Assembly (NCBI GenBank): GCA_028695945.1
Contig: JAQVIB010000007.1
Location: 1-19,548 of the forward strand
Length of the DNA: 19,548 bases
Direction: 5' to 3'
DNA from: Lachnospiraceae bacterium
GTDB taxonomy: Bacteria; Bacillota; Clostridia; Lachnospirales; Anaerotignaceae
This document shows, piece after piece, positions 1 to 6,811 of this stretch. A program made the position numbers and the translations under genes. Position 1 is the stretch's first letter; each line of letters starts with the position of its first letter. The notes below the pieces were generated by a model. It did no database searches. It was not told the origin of the DNA and saw only the letters and a program-made list of their open reading frames with translations.

Positions 1-502
1 ATTCGTCAATGCTAGCCCTTGTTCCAGGGCCTGCACTTTTTGAAGAAATACTTGCAACAATTTCAGCATACTCTACATCTGCAACTTCGTTTATAGCATT
101 CACAATAGGAATTGTAGCTTGTCCACCACATGTAACCATGTTAAAGTTATCTACATCCTGTAATTTATCAAGGTTTACGCAAGGTACTACATATGGGCCA
201 ACAGCCGCAGGTGTCATATCAATAGCAATCTTTCCTGCCGCTTTAAGTACAGGTGCATTGGCAAGGTGAGCATTTGCAAGGGTTGCATCGAACACAATTT
301 TTACATCAGGGTCATCTGCCACAGCCTTAACACCATCAGTAGAGGTTTTAAAACCCATTTTTTCAGCTCTTACCAATCCTTCACTTTCAACAATGCCTGT
401 CATAAAGTGCATTTGAAGATATTTGCTTTTCATTACCTTATACATAAGGTCTGTACCTATATTACCAGGGCCGATAATACCAACTTTAATTCTGCCGTTC
501 AT
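1..502 (-). CDS. Acetaldehyde dehydrogenase (acetylating), MhpF/DmpF type, N-terminal part
   Basis: The first 167 residues are visible; the rest lies beyond the left edge. The enzyme family oxidises acetaldehyde with NAD+ and CoA to acetyl-CoA and normally works in complex with 4-hydroxy-2-oxovalerate aldolase, which channels acetaldehyde to it. Visible features are the N-terminal Rossmann motif GPGNIGTD (residues 11-18), the stretch DMTPAAVGPYVVPCVN (95-110), the catalytic-cysteine motif MVTCGGQATIP with Cys125, and the following SSKSAGPGTR block, all typical of the MhpF/DmpF/BphJ family. The start is ATG at 502, preceded by GGGAG at 511-515. It lies 65 bp downstream of the IclR gene on the same strand, with no terminator between them, so co-transcription and IclR control are likely. 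The substrate in this organism is inferred; a propionaldehyde-using relative is possible. Confidence 0.9.
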   Translation of the reverse strand, partial: MNGRIKVGIIGPGNIGTDLMYKVMKSKYLQMHFMTGIVESEGLVRAEKMGFKTSTDGVKAVADDPDVKIVFDATLANAHLANAPVLKAAGKIAIDMTPAAVGPYVVPCVNLDKLQDVDNFNMVTCGGQATIPIVNAINEVADVEYAEIVASISSKSAGPGTRASIDE

Positions 503-567
503 TATATAATCTCCCTTCATATTTAAAGCTGACTTATTTTAGTTTGAATAAAAGAAAATCAACTATT

Positions 568-1338
568 TTATTCTCTGTAACCAAGCTGATTAGATATGTC
601 TGCGGCACATTCTATAACATCGCGTGCCATCGCCTCTACTAGCTCATCTGTCATTCTGTTTGCCATTCCAGATAAACTTATGGCAGCAACTGGCTCATTC
701 TTGTAGTTAAATATAGGTGCAGCAACACATCTCAATCCTATTTCTATTTCCTCATCATCCATTGCATATCCCCTATGTCTAACGGCTTCAAGGTTTTGTC
801 TAAGCTCTGTTTCATCTTTTATAGACTTAGATGTTTTAATTGCAAACCCTTTGGATACTACATACTTTTGAACATATTCCCATGGAAGATAAGCAAGCAT
901 AGCTTTGCCAACACCTGTGCAACTCATAGGTGCACGTTTGCCAACCTGAGAATATGTAATAAGGAAATCAGGCATATCAAACTTATCAATGTATACAACC
1001 TCACCCTCGTAGTGAGCCGCAAGATGTACGGTTTGTCCGTATTTTTTGGAAATTTTTTCGCAAAAAGGTCTTGCCTCGTTTCGTAAATCCATACGCTTTT
1101 CAACAGTACAGCCCATTTCAAAAAGTTTCATTCCAAGCTTATACTTTTTGGTTTCGCAGTTTTGGTTCAGATACCCATAGGCAACCAATGTATTAACAAG
1201 CCCATACACTGTGCTTTTGCTAAGACCCATGCATTCGGATATTTCCGATATACCCATATCCTTTTTTCTATTGAAATGCTCTAGAATGTCCATAGCTCTA
1301 GCCACAGACTGAATTATTACTCCTTCAGAATTTGCCAT
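568..1338 (-). CDS. IclR family transcriptional regulator
   Basis: This 256-residue protein has the full IclR architecture. An N-terminal winged helix-turn-helix covers about residues 8-70, with the recognition helix near MGLSKSTVYGLVNTL (38-52). A C-terminal effector-binding domain follows, with the family blocks GKAMLAYLP, RHRGYAMDDEE and IEIGLRCVAAPIFN. IclR proteins are dimeric DNA-binding regulators of catabolic operons that respond to small organic acids. The ATG at 1338 follows an AAGGGG-type ribosome binding site. It is the first gene after a strong promoter at 1398-1426 and is followed on the same strand by the acetaldehyde dehydrogenase gene, so it probably regulates itself and that gene. 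An imperfect inverted repeat just below the promoter could be its operator. The effector cannot be read from the sequence. Confidence 0.93.
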   Translation of the reverse strand: MANSEGVIIQSVARAMDILEHFNRKKDMGISEISECMGLSKSTVYGLVNTLVAYGYLNQNCETKKYKLGMKLFEMGCTVEKRMDLRNEARPFCEKISKKYGQTVHLAAHYEGEVVYIDKFDMPDFLITYSQVGKRAPMSCTGVGKAMLAYLPWEYVQKYVVSKGFAIKTSKSIKDETELRQNLEAVRHRGYAMDDEEIEIGLRCVAAPIFNYKNEPVAAISLSGMANRMTDELVEAMARDVIECAADISNQLGYRE

Positions 1339-1368
1339 TAGCTCTCAACCCCTTTTTCGTTAATGACG

Positions 1369-1388
1369 AACAACTTTCGCAGTTTGTT
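1369..1388. promoter_or_regulatory. Candidate IclR operator (imperfect inverted repeat)
   Basis: A 20-bp imperfect palindrome has outer arms AACAA and TTGTT. It lies just downstream of the iclR promoter -10, roughly over the start of transcription. That position suits autorepression, which is common for IclR proteins. The arms are short and AT-rich, so this is a weak inference. Confidence 0.3.
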
Positions 1389-1397
1389 TATATTTTT

Positions 1398-1426
1398 ATT
1401 ATCCGCCGGCTAACATCATTTGTCAA
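1398..1426 (-). promoter_or_regulatory. Sigma-A promoter of the iclR-acetaldehyde dehydrogenase operon
   Basis: Read on the minus strand there is TTGACA (1421-1426), a 17-bp spacer and GATAAT (1398-1403), close to consensus with ideal spacing. It lies about 60 bp upstream of the iclR start and just beyond the terminator that ends the lysS transcript. Confidence 0.75.
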
Positions 1427-1442
1427 TAGCAAAATCCTTTTT

Positions 1443-1475
1443 CAATAAAAAAAGAAGTGGCATAAGCCACTTCTC
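1443..1475 (-). terminator. Intrinsic terminator ending the greA-lysS transcript
   Basis: A perfect 9-bp stem, AGAAGTGGC (1453-1461) with GCCACTTCT (1466-1474), has an ATAA loop. On the minus strand it is followed directly by a run of seven T. It lies 268 bp beyond the lysS stop; the hairpin, but not the T-tract, is duplicated at 1703-1725 close to the stop. Confidence 0.85.
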
Positions 1476-1725
1476 AGGTTGAAGACAAACCCACAAATTG
1501 AATTAATTGCTGAAGTTTTGGGAATAAAGAGTTCCCATTTTAAATCGTTACAGGGAAATGCATTTCCGCTGTAACGCAAAGAAAGTCAGTATTTTCAAGG
1601 CTTTTAAGCCTGATTTGAAAATACTGACTTTTATCATACCAGTGACTAAATCAAGTCGACTTGCGGCTTGATTTACAGAGTGTAGACTTTGTCTACACTC
1701 TGAGAAGTGGCATAAGCCACTTCTC
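1453..1725. repeat. Multi-hairpin intergenic element bracketed by a 23-bp exact direct repeat
   Basis: The same 23 bp occur at 1453-1475 and 1703-1725 (period 250 bp), and each copy is itself a 9-bp hairpin. Between them are consecutive inverted repeats: TGGGAA/TTCCCA (1519-1537); a near-perfect palindrome at 1546-1576 whose core GGAAATGCATTTCC is perfect; perfect 17-bp arms at 1582-1598 and 1615-1631 enclosing the palindrome GGCTTTTAAGCC; AAATCAAG/CTTGATTT (1648-1674) around the palindrome CAAGTCGACTTG; and a 12-bp stem with a TTT loop, CAGAGTGTAGAC/GTCTACACTCTG (1676-1702). No convincing gene lies here. The element sits between the lysS stop and the functional terminator. It may be an inserted non-autonomous element or a structured 3' untranslated region. 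Confidence 0.75.
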
Positions 1726-1742
1726 TTGTTCACATATCTATT

Positions 1743-3251
1743 TTATTGTAAAGGCTTCATTGTAGGGAACAAAATTACATCCCTAATAGATACAGACTCT
1801 GTAAGTAGCATTACAAATCTGTCAATTCCAATGCCAAGTCCTCCTGTTGGAGGCATACCATATTCAAGGGCACACATAAAGTCCTCATCAATCATATTTG
1901 CTTCGTCGTCGCCTGCGGCACGCATAGCTTCCTGATGCTCAAATCTCTTTCTTTGGTCAATAGGGTCATTAAGCTCACTGTAAGCGTTTCCATATTCACG
2001 TCCTACAATAAAAAGCTCAAAACGCTCTGTATATTCAGGCTTAGATGGCTTTCTTTTTGTAAGCGGGGAAATTTCCACAGGATAATCTATAATAAATGTA
2101 GGCTGAATAAGGTTCTTTTCAACAAATTCTTCAAAGAAAAGGTTCAAAATATCGCCTTTTTCATGACGTGCCTCAAATTCCACATTTTTTTCTTTAGCAA
2201 TAGCTTTCGCCTCTGCTGTATCTTTAATTTCATCAAAGTCTACCCCAGCAAACTGCTTAACCGCATCCACCATAGTAAGCCTTGCAAAAGGTTTTTCAAG
2301 GTCAATTTCATGTCCGCCATAGTTAACTGTCAATTTGCCGTTAACAGCCTGTGCAACGTGTCTGAACATACCTTCTGTAATGTCCATCATGCCATTGTAG
2401 TCAGTGTATGCCTGATAAAGCTCCATCAGTGTAAACTCTGGGTTATGTCTTACAGATACACCTTCGTTTCTAAATACACGTCCAATTTCATAAACTCTTT
2501 CAAAACCGCCAACAATAAGCCTTTTAAGTGGAAGCTCAAGGGCAATACGGCAGTACATATCAATGTCCAATGCGTTGTGGTGTGTAATAAAAGGTCGTGC
2601 AGACGCACCACCTGCAATTGTTTGCAATACAGGTGTTTCAACCTCAAGGAAGCCTTTTGTGTCAAGGAAATTTCTTATTTCTCTTATAATTGCAGAACGC
2701 TTGAAGAAAACATCTTTAACTTCTGGGTTCACAATTAAATCCATATATCTTTGGCGATATCTTAATTCTTGGTCTTTAAGACCATGGAATTTTTCTGGTA
2801 AAATCTGAAGACTTTTGCTAAGAAGAACTACCTCTGTGGCATGAACTGAGATTTCGCCCATTTTTGTTGTGAAAACAGTACCCTTCAATCCAACAATATC
2901 ACCAATGTCGTATTTCTTAAAATCTGCATAGCTTTCTTCGCCAATATCGTTACGGCTAACGTATGCCTGCATTTTCCCGTTTCTATCTTGAATATTACAG
3001 AAACTTGCCTTGCCCATAATACGTTTTGCCATAAGACGTCCAGCAATAGTAACTTCCTTGCCTTCAAGCTCTGCATAGTTTTCAACTATTTCGTTGCTGT
3101 GTTTGTCTACAGGGTATTTTACTATTTCAAAAGGGTCTCTGCCTTCTTCCTGCAATTTATCAAGCTTTTCTCTTCTTACCTTTAGAAGTTCGCTAAGTTC
3201 TTCCTGGCTTACCTGAACTTCCATTGGCTCGTCATTTGTATTCTGTGCCAC
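1743..3251 (-). CDS. lysS: Lysyl-tRNA synthetase, class II
   Basis: The protein has 502 residues, the normal length for bacterial LysS. It charges tRNA-Lys with lysine in the cytosol using ATP. An N-terminal OB-fold anticodon-binding domain covers about residues 60-150. The class II catalytic motifs follow: motif 1 around GFLEVETPVLQ (200-210), motif 2 around FERVYEIGRVFRNEG with HNPEFTLMELYQAY (250-282), and motif 3 GGLGIGIDRFVMLLT (470-484). The start is GTG at 3251, chosen because AAGGAGG lies 8 bp upstream. Only 13 bp separate it from the greA stop, so greA and lysS form an operon, a pairing common in Clostridia. Transcription probably ends at 1443-1475, beyond the hairpin element in the 3' region. 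The family assignment is secure. Confidence 0.98.
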   Translation of the reverse strand: MAQNTNDEPMEVQVSQEELSELLKVRREKLDKLQEEGRDPFEIVKYPVDKHSNEIVENYAELEGKEVTIAGRLMAKRIMGKASFCNIQDRNGKMQAYVSRNDIGEESYADFKKYDIGDIVGLKGTVFTTKMGEISVHATEVVLLSKSLQILPEKFHGLKDQELRYRQRYMDLIVNPEVKDVFFKRSAIIREIRNFLDTKGFLEVETPVLQTIAGGASARPFITHHNALDIDMYCRIALELPLKRLIVGGFERVYEIGRVFRNEGVSVRHNPEFTLMELYQAYTDYNGMMDITEGMFRHVAQAVNGKLTVNYGGHEIDLEKPFARLTMVDAVKQFAGVDFDEIKDTAEAKAIAKEKNVEFEARHEKGDILNLFFEEFVEKNLIQPTFIIDYPVEISPLTKRKPSKPEYTERFELFIVGREYGNAYSELNDPIDQRKRFEHQEAMRAAGDDEANMIDEDFMCALEYGMPPTGGLGIGIDRFVMLLTESVSIRDVILFPTMKPLQ

Positions 3252-3264
3252 TTTTGGTTCCTCC

Positions 3265-3750
3265 TTATTTGTTACCGTTAAGTATCTCTATTACCTTAAA
3301 CTCTATTTCGCCTTCTGGTGCTGTAATAATTACTGTTTCACCTGTTTTATGGCCTAAAAGACCCATACCAACAGGAGACTCATTGGATATTTTTCCATCC
3401 ATTGGGTCAGCCTCGGCAGAGCCAACAATTGTATAATCAACCTCTTCATCAAACTCCACATCAAAAAGTCTAACTGTACAGCCTACGCTGATAACATCTT
3501 TACTAACTTCTTCTTCGTCAATAACTTCTGCATTACGAAGCATTTTTTCAAGGAAAACAATTCTTGCTTCAATTTCTGCCTGTTCCTCTTTTGCGGAGTC
3601 ATATTCGGCATTTTCAGATAAATCGCCCTGTCCGCGAGCTTCTTTAATTTTTTCGGCCACATCTTTTCTTCTAACAGTTTTTAACTCTTCAAGTTCCTCT
3701 TCTCTTTTCTTGAGGCCTTCATATGTCAAAACAACTTTCTTTTCTGACAT
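3265..3750 (-). CDS. greA: Transcription elongation factor GreA
   Basis: This 161-residue protein is the usual GreA length. GreA enters the secondary channel of RNA polymerase and stimulates cleavage of the backtracked transcript, rescuing stalled elongation complexes. The N-terminal coiled coil (about residues 10-75) carries the tip motif DLSENAEY (43-50), including the acidic residues D43 and E46 that act at the polymerase active site. The C-terminal FKBP-like domain contains the ESPVGMGLLGHKTGE block. The start is ATG at 3750 with a GGAGTGGAG ribosome binding site. It is the first gene of the greA-lysS operon, served by a consensus promoter at 3833-3861. A strong hairpin occupies its 5' leader. 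Confidence 0.97.
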   Translation of the reverse strand: MSEKKVVLTYEGLKKREEELEELKTVRRKDVAEKIKEARGQGDLSENAEYDSAKEEQAEIEARIVFLEKMLRNAEVIDEEEVSKDVISVGCTVRLFDVEFDEEVDYTIVGSAEADPMDGKISNESPVGMGLLGHKTGETVIITAPEGEIEFKVIEILNGNK

Positions 3751-3790
3751 CTACTCCACTCCTTCTCTATTCTAAGCTGACAAATATAAG

Positions 3791-3815
3791 GAACACTCTG
3801 ATTTACAGAGTGTTC
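3791..3815 (-). promoter_or_regulatory. Hairpin in the greA 5' leader
   Basis: A perfect 10-bp stem, GAACACTCTG (3791-3800) with CAGAGTGTTC (3806-3815), closes an ATTTA loop. It lies just downstream of the predicted transcription start and upstream of the greA ribosome binding site. The minus-strand sequence after it (CTTATATTTG) is only weakly T-rich, so it may be a leaky terminator for the upstream gene, an attenuator or an mRNA stabiliser. It shares the 15-mer TGATTTACAGAGTGT with 1669-1683. Confidence 0.55.
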
Positions 3816-3832
3816 TCCTAAACGTTTATGAA

Positions 3833-3861
3833 ATTATACCCCACAAGGCCACTATTGTCAA
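3833..3861 (-). promoter_or_regulatory. Consensus sigma-A promoter of greA-lysS
   Basis: On the minus strand there is TTGACA (3856-3861), a 17-bp spacer and TATAAT (3833-3838), matching consensus at every position. The -35 box overlaps the TGA stop codon (3858-3860) of the upstream 301-codon gene, so the two transcription units are packed against each other. Confidence 0.88.
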
Positions 3862-4763
3862 CGTTTTATCTGTTTTACAACCAACTGCGGTTTGTGCATA
3901 TAACCCAGTATTTTCTTAGTTTCCATAGGTACACACTTGCCCTTAAATGCATCATATAAATCATTGTTCTTCATTAAAATAAGTGCTTCAACACAACGAG
4001 AATCTGCTTCTTGTTGTGAAATTTCCGCCTTGAAATTCGTTACAAAAAATAAATCTGTTCTTTTTTGAATCATGCGCGCCACCTTTGCCAAATATCCCGA
4101 TGCTTCAATAAAAACGCTTCCACGTTTAAAAGCATAGTCATAATTCTCCATGTCTGCACTACAATTAATTATAACAGAGGCTTCTGCCATAAGCGTGCTT
4201 TTAGGGCTGGAAAAACATTCAATAATAAGACCGGTTTCCTCGAAAATTGAATTAAGTATGTCTTTAAGACCTTCCTTTCGGCAAGTATAAATAGACAGGT
4301 AGTTAACTTCCGATTTTATAGCTTCAAGCACTGCAATCGTATTAAAATTATAACCATCTATAAGAACTACCTCGTCTGTTGCAAGGTCTATATTTTTTGT
4401 TTTGGCGGCAATTTTAAGCAGTTGGTCTGCAAAAATTGCATTTGCCAACCCACCCTTTGCCTCCATAAATCCAAAAGGAACAGCAATATTATCTGGGTTT
4501 AGTATAACCTTTATTTCTTTTTCCATAAGCAATGCACATGTTTTTTTTAAAACCCTAACCCTTAGTGACAGGTTATCCTCATTTTCTGTAATAGGCAATG
4601 TAATTTTTAAGCCGCTTTCGCCAAGCATTTCCACCTCTTCAATTTTAAGGGGAACAGCAGCCATTAAGTACTTAGTTTGCAGCGGTTTTGGTAATTTTTG
4701 TACAAATTTGCTTATCCATAGACTTTCATCGTCTTTAATATACCCAATCTCAGCAAAATTCAT
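3858..4763 (-). CDS. Conserved-looking protein of unknown function, possible Rossmann-like core
   Basis: I do not recognise this 301-residue protein. It has no signal peptide or membrane segment and looks cytosolic. Residues about 125-210 read like alternating strands and helices of a nucleotide-binding or dehydrogenase-like fold: VVLIDGYNFNTIAVLEAI, then NYLSIYTCRKEG, then ASVIINCSADM, then GSVFIEASGYLAKVARM. There is no clear GxGxxG motif, so cofactor binding is speculative. The start is ATG at 4763 after GGGAAGTG, with a plausible promoter at 4783-4810. The stop overlaps the greA -35 box. It lies between dusB and greA, inside a core gene cluster but apparently as its own transcription unit. 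Codon use resembles the neighbours and there is no sign of decay, so it is probably a real, expressed gene. Confidence 0.85.
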   Translation of the reverse strand: MNFAEIGYIKDDESLWISKFVQKLPKPLQTKYLMAAVPLKIEEVEMLGESGLKITLPITENEDNLSLRVRVLKKTCALLMEKEIKVILNPDNIAVPFGFMEAKGGLANAIFADQLLKIAAKTKNIDLATDEVVLIDGYNFNTIAVLEAIKSEVNYLSIYTCRKEGLKDILNSIFEETGLIIECFSSPKSTLMAEASVIINCSADMENYDYAFKRGSVFIEASGYLAKVARMIQKRTDLFFVTNFKAEISQQEADSRCVEALILMKNNDLYDAFKGKCVPMETKKILGYMHKPQLVVKQIKR

Positions 4764-4782
4764 TTTAGCACTTCCCTAACAT

Positions 4783-4810
4783 TTTATAACATATATATGC
4801 TTTTTTGCAA
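4783..4810 (-). promoter_or_regulatory. Candidate promoter of the 301-codon gene
   Basis: On the minus strand there is TTGCAA (4805-4810), a 16-bp spacer and TATAAA (4783-4788), about 20 bp upstream of the start at 4763. The -35 box abuts the T-tract of the preceding terminator. The surroundings are AT-rich, so confidence is moderate. Confidence 0.5.
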
Positions 4811-4838
4811 ACAAAAAGACCTCAGGAATGCCTGAAGC
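4811..4838 (-). terminator. Intrinsic terminator of the coaX-dusB transcript
   Basis: A 9-bp stem including two G-U pairs (CTTCAGG against CCTGAGG at its core, CATT loop on the minus strand) is followed by TCTTTTTGTTT. It lies about 240 bp beyond the dusB stop, with a multi-hairpin repeat in between. Confidence 0.8.
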
Positions 4839-4856
4839 CTTAGATTATCAAAAAAC

Positions 4857-5050
4857 ATTGGGCTTTGCCCAAACCTACTTGCTTTTTGAAAAAAGCAAGA
4901 CCAAAAACTTTATTAAAACCGCATATTCATGCGGTTTTAGATTGGTGAATTATGCAATGGAAAAGACGTGCCATCTGTCCGCAGGACAGCTTTGCAAAGC
5001 AAAGTGCTGAAAGGAGCCCATTGTGGGTGTTTGAGGGCAAAGCCCTCAAG
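4857..5050. repeat. Interspersed multi-hairpin repeat, copy A (long form)
   Basis: This is an array of short perfect stems: TTGGGC/GCCCAA (4858-4872), CTTGCTTTTTGAAAAAAGCAAG, AAAACCGCATATTCATGCGG, and TTGAGGGC/GCCCTCAA (5031-5049). A wider stem CAATGG (4955-4960) with CCATTG (5018-5023) encloses two further hairpins, CTGTCC/GGACAG (4975-4989) and CTTTGC/GCAAAG (4990-5004). Most of it matches copy B at 9168-9300, including an uninterrupted block from the GCTTTTTG hairpin to the CCGCATAT hairpin. It lies between the dusB stop and the dusB terminator. The short reading frame across it is not a credible gene. Confidence 0.85.
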
Positions 5051-5077
5051 TTTTCTTTTTTTACAATAATTCTTTAA

Positions 5078-6034
5078 TTATAAATAGTACTGCTTAATCA
5101 TTGCTTCAATTTGTTCAAAACTGTTTGCGGTGTTTATCTTTCCTCGCATCTCGGCGGCACCCTTCATTCCCTTTGTATAATCCGATAAATGCTTTCGCAT
5201 TTCCCTAACACCGGTATACTCGCCTTTGTAGTCAATTAACATTTTGGCATGACGTAATGCCATGTTAGCACGTTCCACACTTGTTGGCTCTGGTAGAAGC
5301 TCACCTGTTTCAAGGTAGTGTATAATTCGTTTAAAAATCCAAGGGTTCCCCTGGCAACCACGCCCAACCATTATGGCATCACAACCTGTTTGGTCTATAA
5401 TAGCTTTTGCATCCTGTGATGTAAATATATCTCCATTGCCAATAACCGGTATATCCACAGCTGCCTTTACTGCTTTTATAATATCCCAGTCTGCTTTTCC
5501 GCTGTAATATTGTTCACGGGTTCTTCCATGCACCGCTACTGCCGCCGCACCGTTTTTTTCTGCCATTTTTGCAATTTCAACTGCATTAACACGGTTGTCA
5601 TCAAAACCTTTTCTAAACTTTATGGTTACAGGTTTTTTCTGTGCAGTTACAAGAGCATTAACAATTTCACCAACAAGCTCTGGCGTTTTCATTAATGCAC
5701 TGCCTTCACCGTTCCGAACTATTTTGGGTGCAGGACACCCCATGTTTACATCAATAATGTCAACAGGTGCATCCTCAAGGGTTTTTGCCATGTCTGCCAT
5801 AATTTGCGGGTCACTGCCAAAAAGCTGTAACGCTACTGGTCTTTCCCTTGGGTCAACCTCTAACAATTTTCCTGTATTTTTGCTTTGATAAAACATGCCT
5901 TTTGCACTAACCATCTCGCTGTATACAAGTCCACAGCCCATTTCCTTGCAAAGAATGCGAAATGGCATATCCGTAACTCCTGCCATTGGTGCAAGAAACA
6001 CGTTGTTATCAAGCTTTAAATTTCCAATTTTCAT
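5078..6034 (-). CDS. dusB: tRNA-dihydrouridine synthase, DusB type
   Basis: The protein has 318 residues, the normal DusB length. It is an FMN-dependent TIM-barrel enzyme that reduces uridines in the tRNA D-loop to dihydrouridine with NADPH. Visible motifs are LAPMAGVTDMPFR (14-26), the catalytic Cys100 in DVNMGCPAPKIV, the FMN-binding AVHGRTREQYYSGKADW block, and IPVIGNGDI followed by IMVGRGCQGNPWIF. A C-terminal helical tRNA-recognition domain follows. The ATG at 6034 is only 3 bp after the coaX stop, and its ribosome binding site is weak and lies within the end of coaX, so translational coupling is likely. dusB downstream of coaX follows the standard Firmicutes order. Transcription probably ends at 4811-4838, past repeat copy A. 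Confidence 0.96.
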   Translation of the reverse strand: MKIGNLKLDNNVFLAPMAGVTDMPFRILCKEMGCGLVYSEMVSAKGMFYQSKNTGKLLEVDPRERPVALQLFGSDPQIMADMAKTLEDAPVDIIDVNMGCPAPKIVRNGEGSALMKTPELVGEIVNALVTAQKKPVTIKFRKGFDDNRVNAVEIAKMAEKNGAAAVAVHGRTREQYYSGKADWDIIKAVKAAVDIPVIGNGDIFTSQDAKAIIDQTGCDAIMVGRGCQGNPWIFKRIIHYLETGELLPEPTSVERANMALRHAKMLIDYKGEYTGVREMRKHLSDYTKGMKGAAEMRGKINTANSFEQIEAMIKQYYL

Positions 6035-6037
6035 AAC

Positions 6038-6811
6038 TTAAAGTCCTTTATTTTTATCATAAATAATTTTCAACCCAGTAAGTGTAAGCACAGGGTCGCA
6101 AATATCAAAAATCTTTCCGTCCGGGTCTATTATTTTTGCCAATCCACCTGTTGCAATTACCTTTGCATTTGGTATGTTCAGTTCTCTTTTCAGGGTTTCT
6201 ATTATGTGTATAGTTTCGCCTATACGCCCTGCCACAATACCTACTTGCAAACTGCTTACAGTGTCCTTAGCCAAAAAGGTTTGTGGTGCCATTAATTCCA
6301 CCTTAGGCAGTTGGGCACTTCTCTGATACAATGCCTCTGCACATATTTTAACCCCTGCTGAAATAAACCCCGTTATAAATTCCCCATTTTCATTCACAAC
6401 ATCAAATGTATTTGCTGTTCCATAGTCTATAACTATAGCAGGCATCCCATAAATTTCTTTTGCAGCAACTAAATCAATAACTCTGTCTACACCCGCCGTT
6501 TTTGGATTATCCCTAACAATAACCAAATCCAGTTTCATGTCCGCACTAACAATCATTGGCTCAATGCCCATATACTTTTTAATGCTATGTGTTAGTGAAT
6601 ACATAATATTAGGTACAACAGAGCCTATTATTACGCCTTCAACATTTTTTAAGTCTTTCCCCTCGTCCTCAAAAAATGAATGTATTGTTATCCCTATTTC
6701 GTCAGAAGTTTTAGCCATTTCTGTAGACATTCGCCACGTGCTTAAAAGCTCGTCCCCTTCATAAAGACCATAAACCATATTTGTATTTCCAACATCAATT
6801 ACCAGAACCAT
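6038..6811 (-). CDS. coaX: Type III pantothenate kinase, second (downstream) paralogue
   Basis: This 257-residue protein belongs to the CoaX family, which phosphorylates pantothenate as the first step of CoA synthesis. Motifs in order: DVGNT (6-10), GVDR (107-110, normally GADR, with catalytic Asp109 kept), DYGTANTFD (129-137) and GFISAG (148-153, where the family usually has Pro rather than Ala at 152). The ATG at 6811 has a strong AGGAGG lying inside the 3' end of the upstream paralogue, and the two frames overlap by 17 bp. It retains the DxGTA glycine that the other copy has lost, so it is the better candidate for the ordinary kinase. CoaX acts as a dimer and needs a monovalent cation, so a mixed dimer with its neighbour is possible. 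Confidence 0.93.
   Translation of the reverse strand: MVLVIDVGNTNMVYGLYEGDELLSTWRMSTEMAKTSDEIGITIHSFFEDEGKDLKNVEGVIIGSVVPNIMYSLTHSIKKYMGIEPMIVSADMKLDLVIVRDNPKTAGVDRVIDLVAAKEIYGMPAIVIDYGTANTFDVVNENGEFITGFISAGVKICAEALYQRSAQLPKVELMAPQTFLAKDTVSSLQVGIVAGRIGETIHIIETLKRELNIPNAKVIATGGLAKIIDPDGKIFDICDPVLTLTGLKIIYDKNKGL

Noticed and set aside
1548..1733. A 61-codon minus-strand reading frame inside the hairpin cluster after lysS
   Set aside because: It reads straight through palindromes, so its composition is set by the inverted repeats, and no convincing ribosome binding site was seen.
1935..2738. Long plus-strand reading frame of 267 codons opposite lysS
   Set aside because: It is antisense to a secure lysS gene, has the biased Cys/Phe/Asn composition of an antisense frame and shows no recognisable domain.
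4828..5010. A 60-codon plus-strand reading frame across repeat copy A
   Set aside because: It runs through several perfect hairpins and has no ribosome binding site. It is not preserved in copy B, so it is a by-product of the repeat.
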